Shown here in pieces: positions 62,929-64,000 of a stretch of 64,000 nt of DNA. The DNA lies in the NCBI RefSeq assembly GCF_004322775.1, contig NZ_CP036403.1:868001-932000 (forward strand). The letters are read 5' to 3'. Source of the stretch: Ornithinimicrobium sufpigmenti. GTDB taxonomy: Bacteria; Actinomycetota; Actinomycetes; Actinomycetales; Dermatophilaceae. The translations under genes and the position numbers were made by a program. Position 1 is the stretch's first letter. The number at the start of each line of letters is the position of its first letter. The notes beneath the pieces were generated by a model. The model did no database searches. It saw nothing but the letters and a program-made list of their open reading frames with translations, and was not told the origin of the DNA.

Positions 62929-63137
62929 CAGTCCCTCCTTCGTCCGGACTGCGTCTTGGCCCTGTTCAGGGCTCGTGAGGGCAAGCCCAGGAAGGCCTAC
63001 CGCTTCTGCGACGGTAGGGAATGCTGCTGAGCCTGCCACCGATGACGCACCCGTGACCGGGAGCGGAAGCAACGTCCATGGCTGACGGTGAGGGGCACTG
63101 GCAGGTTGCTTTTGCGACGCGATGGGAGTTCGGAGTC

Positions 63138-64000
63138 TCAGGCGGGCTGGGGCGGGGCGGGCAGGCTGACGCTGAAGGTGGCGCCCTGCCTGGGTCCGTC
63201 GCTGCTCGCGGTGATGGAGCCGCCATGGGCATCGATGATGGCCTTGCTGATCGTCAGGCCGATGCCGGAGCCGGAACGTTCCCGGTTGCGTGCGCTGTCA
63301 CCTCGGTAGAACCGCTCGAAGACGTGCGGCAGTTGCGCCGCGGTGATCCCTTCGCCGTCGTCACGGACGGTGAGCACCACCTCTGAACCGTCGCGGTAGG
63401 CAGCAAGCGACACGGTGCCTCCGGTGGGGGTGTGGCGCAAGGCGTTGGTGAGCAGGTTGGTGAGGACCTGGCCGACCCGGCCGGGGTCGACCTCGACGAG
63501 AACGTCCTCCAGGACGCGGGAACCCTCGGTCTGCAGATGAACGCCCTTGGTGGCGTAGGGCTCGCGCAGGGCGTCGGCGGCGGCGGAGTACAGCTCGGCC
63601 ACGGAGACGGGGCGGCGGTCGAGGACGAGGCGTCCCTCCTCGGCCCTAGACACTTCGTCGATGTCGTCGGCGAGCCGGGCCAGCCGGGCGGTCTGCTCGG
63701 TCAGGACGGCTCTGGCTTCGGGCCCCAGGTCGATGATCCCGTCGGTGAGGCCTTCGTGGTAGGCGGCGAGGGTCGCGATCGGGGTGCGGAGCTCGTGCGC
63801 GAGGTCGGACAGCAGCCGTCGGCGGGTGTCCTCCACCCCCTCGAGGCGGACGGCCATGACGTTGAACGCGGAGGCGAGGGTGTCGAGCTCGGTGCCGGAT
63901 CCGGTGATGGACACCCTCGCGGCGTAGTGACCGCGGGCGAGCTCGCGGGCGGCGTGCGTCAGCTCGGTCAGAGGGCGGCGCAGGAGACGGGCGAGGACCC
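63138..64000 (-). CDS. Sensor histidine kinase, N-terminus cut off
   Basis: The C-terminal ~287 residues of a two-component kinase. After a HAMP-like segment (LTHAARELARGHYAARVS) come the phosphorylated His in LLSDLAHELRTPIATLAAYH, the N box VLTNLLTNALRHTPTGG and the ATP lid motifs VRDDGEGITAAQLPHVFERF, FYRGDSARNRERSGSGIGL. The layout is that of class I orthodox kinases such as BaeS/MprB/CusS. The sensor domain lies beyond the edge, so the signal is unknown; the location suggests metal or envelope stress. It is on the strand opposite csoR-copZ. Confidence 0.93.
   Translation of the reverse strand, partial: VLARLLRRPLTELTHAARELARGHYAARVSITGSGTELDTLASAFNVMAVRLEGVEDTRRRLLSDLAHELRTPIATLAAYHEGLTDGIIDLGPEARAVLTEQTARLARLADDIDEVSRAEEGRLVLDRRPVSVAELYSAAADALREPYATKGVHLQTEGSRVLEDVLVEVDPGRVGQVLTNLLTNALRHTPTGGTVSLAAYRDGSEVVLTVRDDGEGITAAQLPHVFERFYRGDSARNRERSGSGIGLTISKAIIDAHGGSITASSDGPRQGATFSVSLPAPPQPA

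Overview
The window is 64 kb of high-GC DNA with Shine-Dalgarno sites, frequent GTG starts and an actinobacterial gene repertoire: a TPP-riboswitch ykoFEDC cluster, a c-di-AMP riboswitch before an NlpC/P60 hydrolase, CsoR-type copper regulators and a TrwC-like relaxase. I infer a member of the Micrococcales, possibly near Intrasporangiaceae/Ornithinimicrobiaceae. No rRNA or other taxonomic marker is present to prove it.

Region 1 (1-4.2 kb) looks like ordinary chromosome: the threonine-degradation pair kbl (cut by the window edge) and tdh, a small P-loop kinase-like protein, tRNA-Lys(CTT), a YihY/BrkB membrane protein, a small membrane protein and tRNA-His(GTG). Region 2 (4.2-30 kb) reads as an integrated mobile element beginning at tRNA-His. 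It holds a tyrosine recombinase convergent with a small excisionase-like protein, an IscA-like protein, a perfect 20-copy tandem array of a 28-bp hairpin unit, a TPP-controlled thiamin-precursor uptake cluster (ykoFEDC plus a flavin monooxygenase) flanked by two similar IS-end-like sequences, a stress module (frameshifted Hsp20, a Clp/Hsp100 ATPase, a GSP17M-like protein), a two-gene unit of a 59-residue protein and an SMC-like ATPase, and a 1907-residue relaxase-helicase-primase fusion with a small associated protein. A short IS256 transposase relic ends this part.

Region 3 (30-64 kb) starts with the c-di-AMP riboswitch/NlpC gene and becomes a large copper-handling island. It contains CsoR-like operator palindromes, a degenerate HMA protein, a secreted His-rich protein, CopA (CPC) and CopB (CPH) ATPases, a YHS protein, two CsoR regulators, three HMA-type proteins, an operon cueP-tlpA-ccdA-resB-ccsB behind a CsoR-like box, a DUF305 lipoprotein, and a four-helix copper-storage protein broken by a frameshift. 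Interleaved are gamma-glutamyltransferase, a CrcB pair, relics of an ArsR/CDF locus, a CPG-type P-type ATPase, phosphoketolase, an archaeal-type (type II) GAPDH, an EamA permease, a UbiB-type kinase and, at the edge, a sensor kinase.

How the parts may work together: CsoR proteins would release the palindromic operators when Cu(I) rises, and chaperones would pass copper to CopA and CopB for export. Extracytoplasmic CueP, DUF305 and the secreted His-rich protein would bind it outside, while TlpA/CcdA/ResB/CcsB would protect or rebuild thiol- and haem-dependent proteins. Phosphoketolase and a phylogenetically distinct GAPDH in the same island suggest a metabolic patch for copper-sensitive glycolysis; that is inference. 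The least explained items are the 28-bp hairpin array and the small-protein/SMC-ATPase pair.
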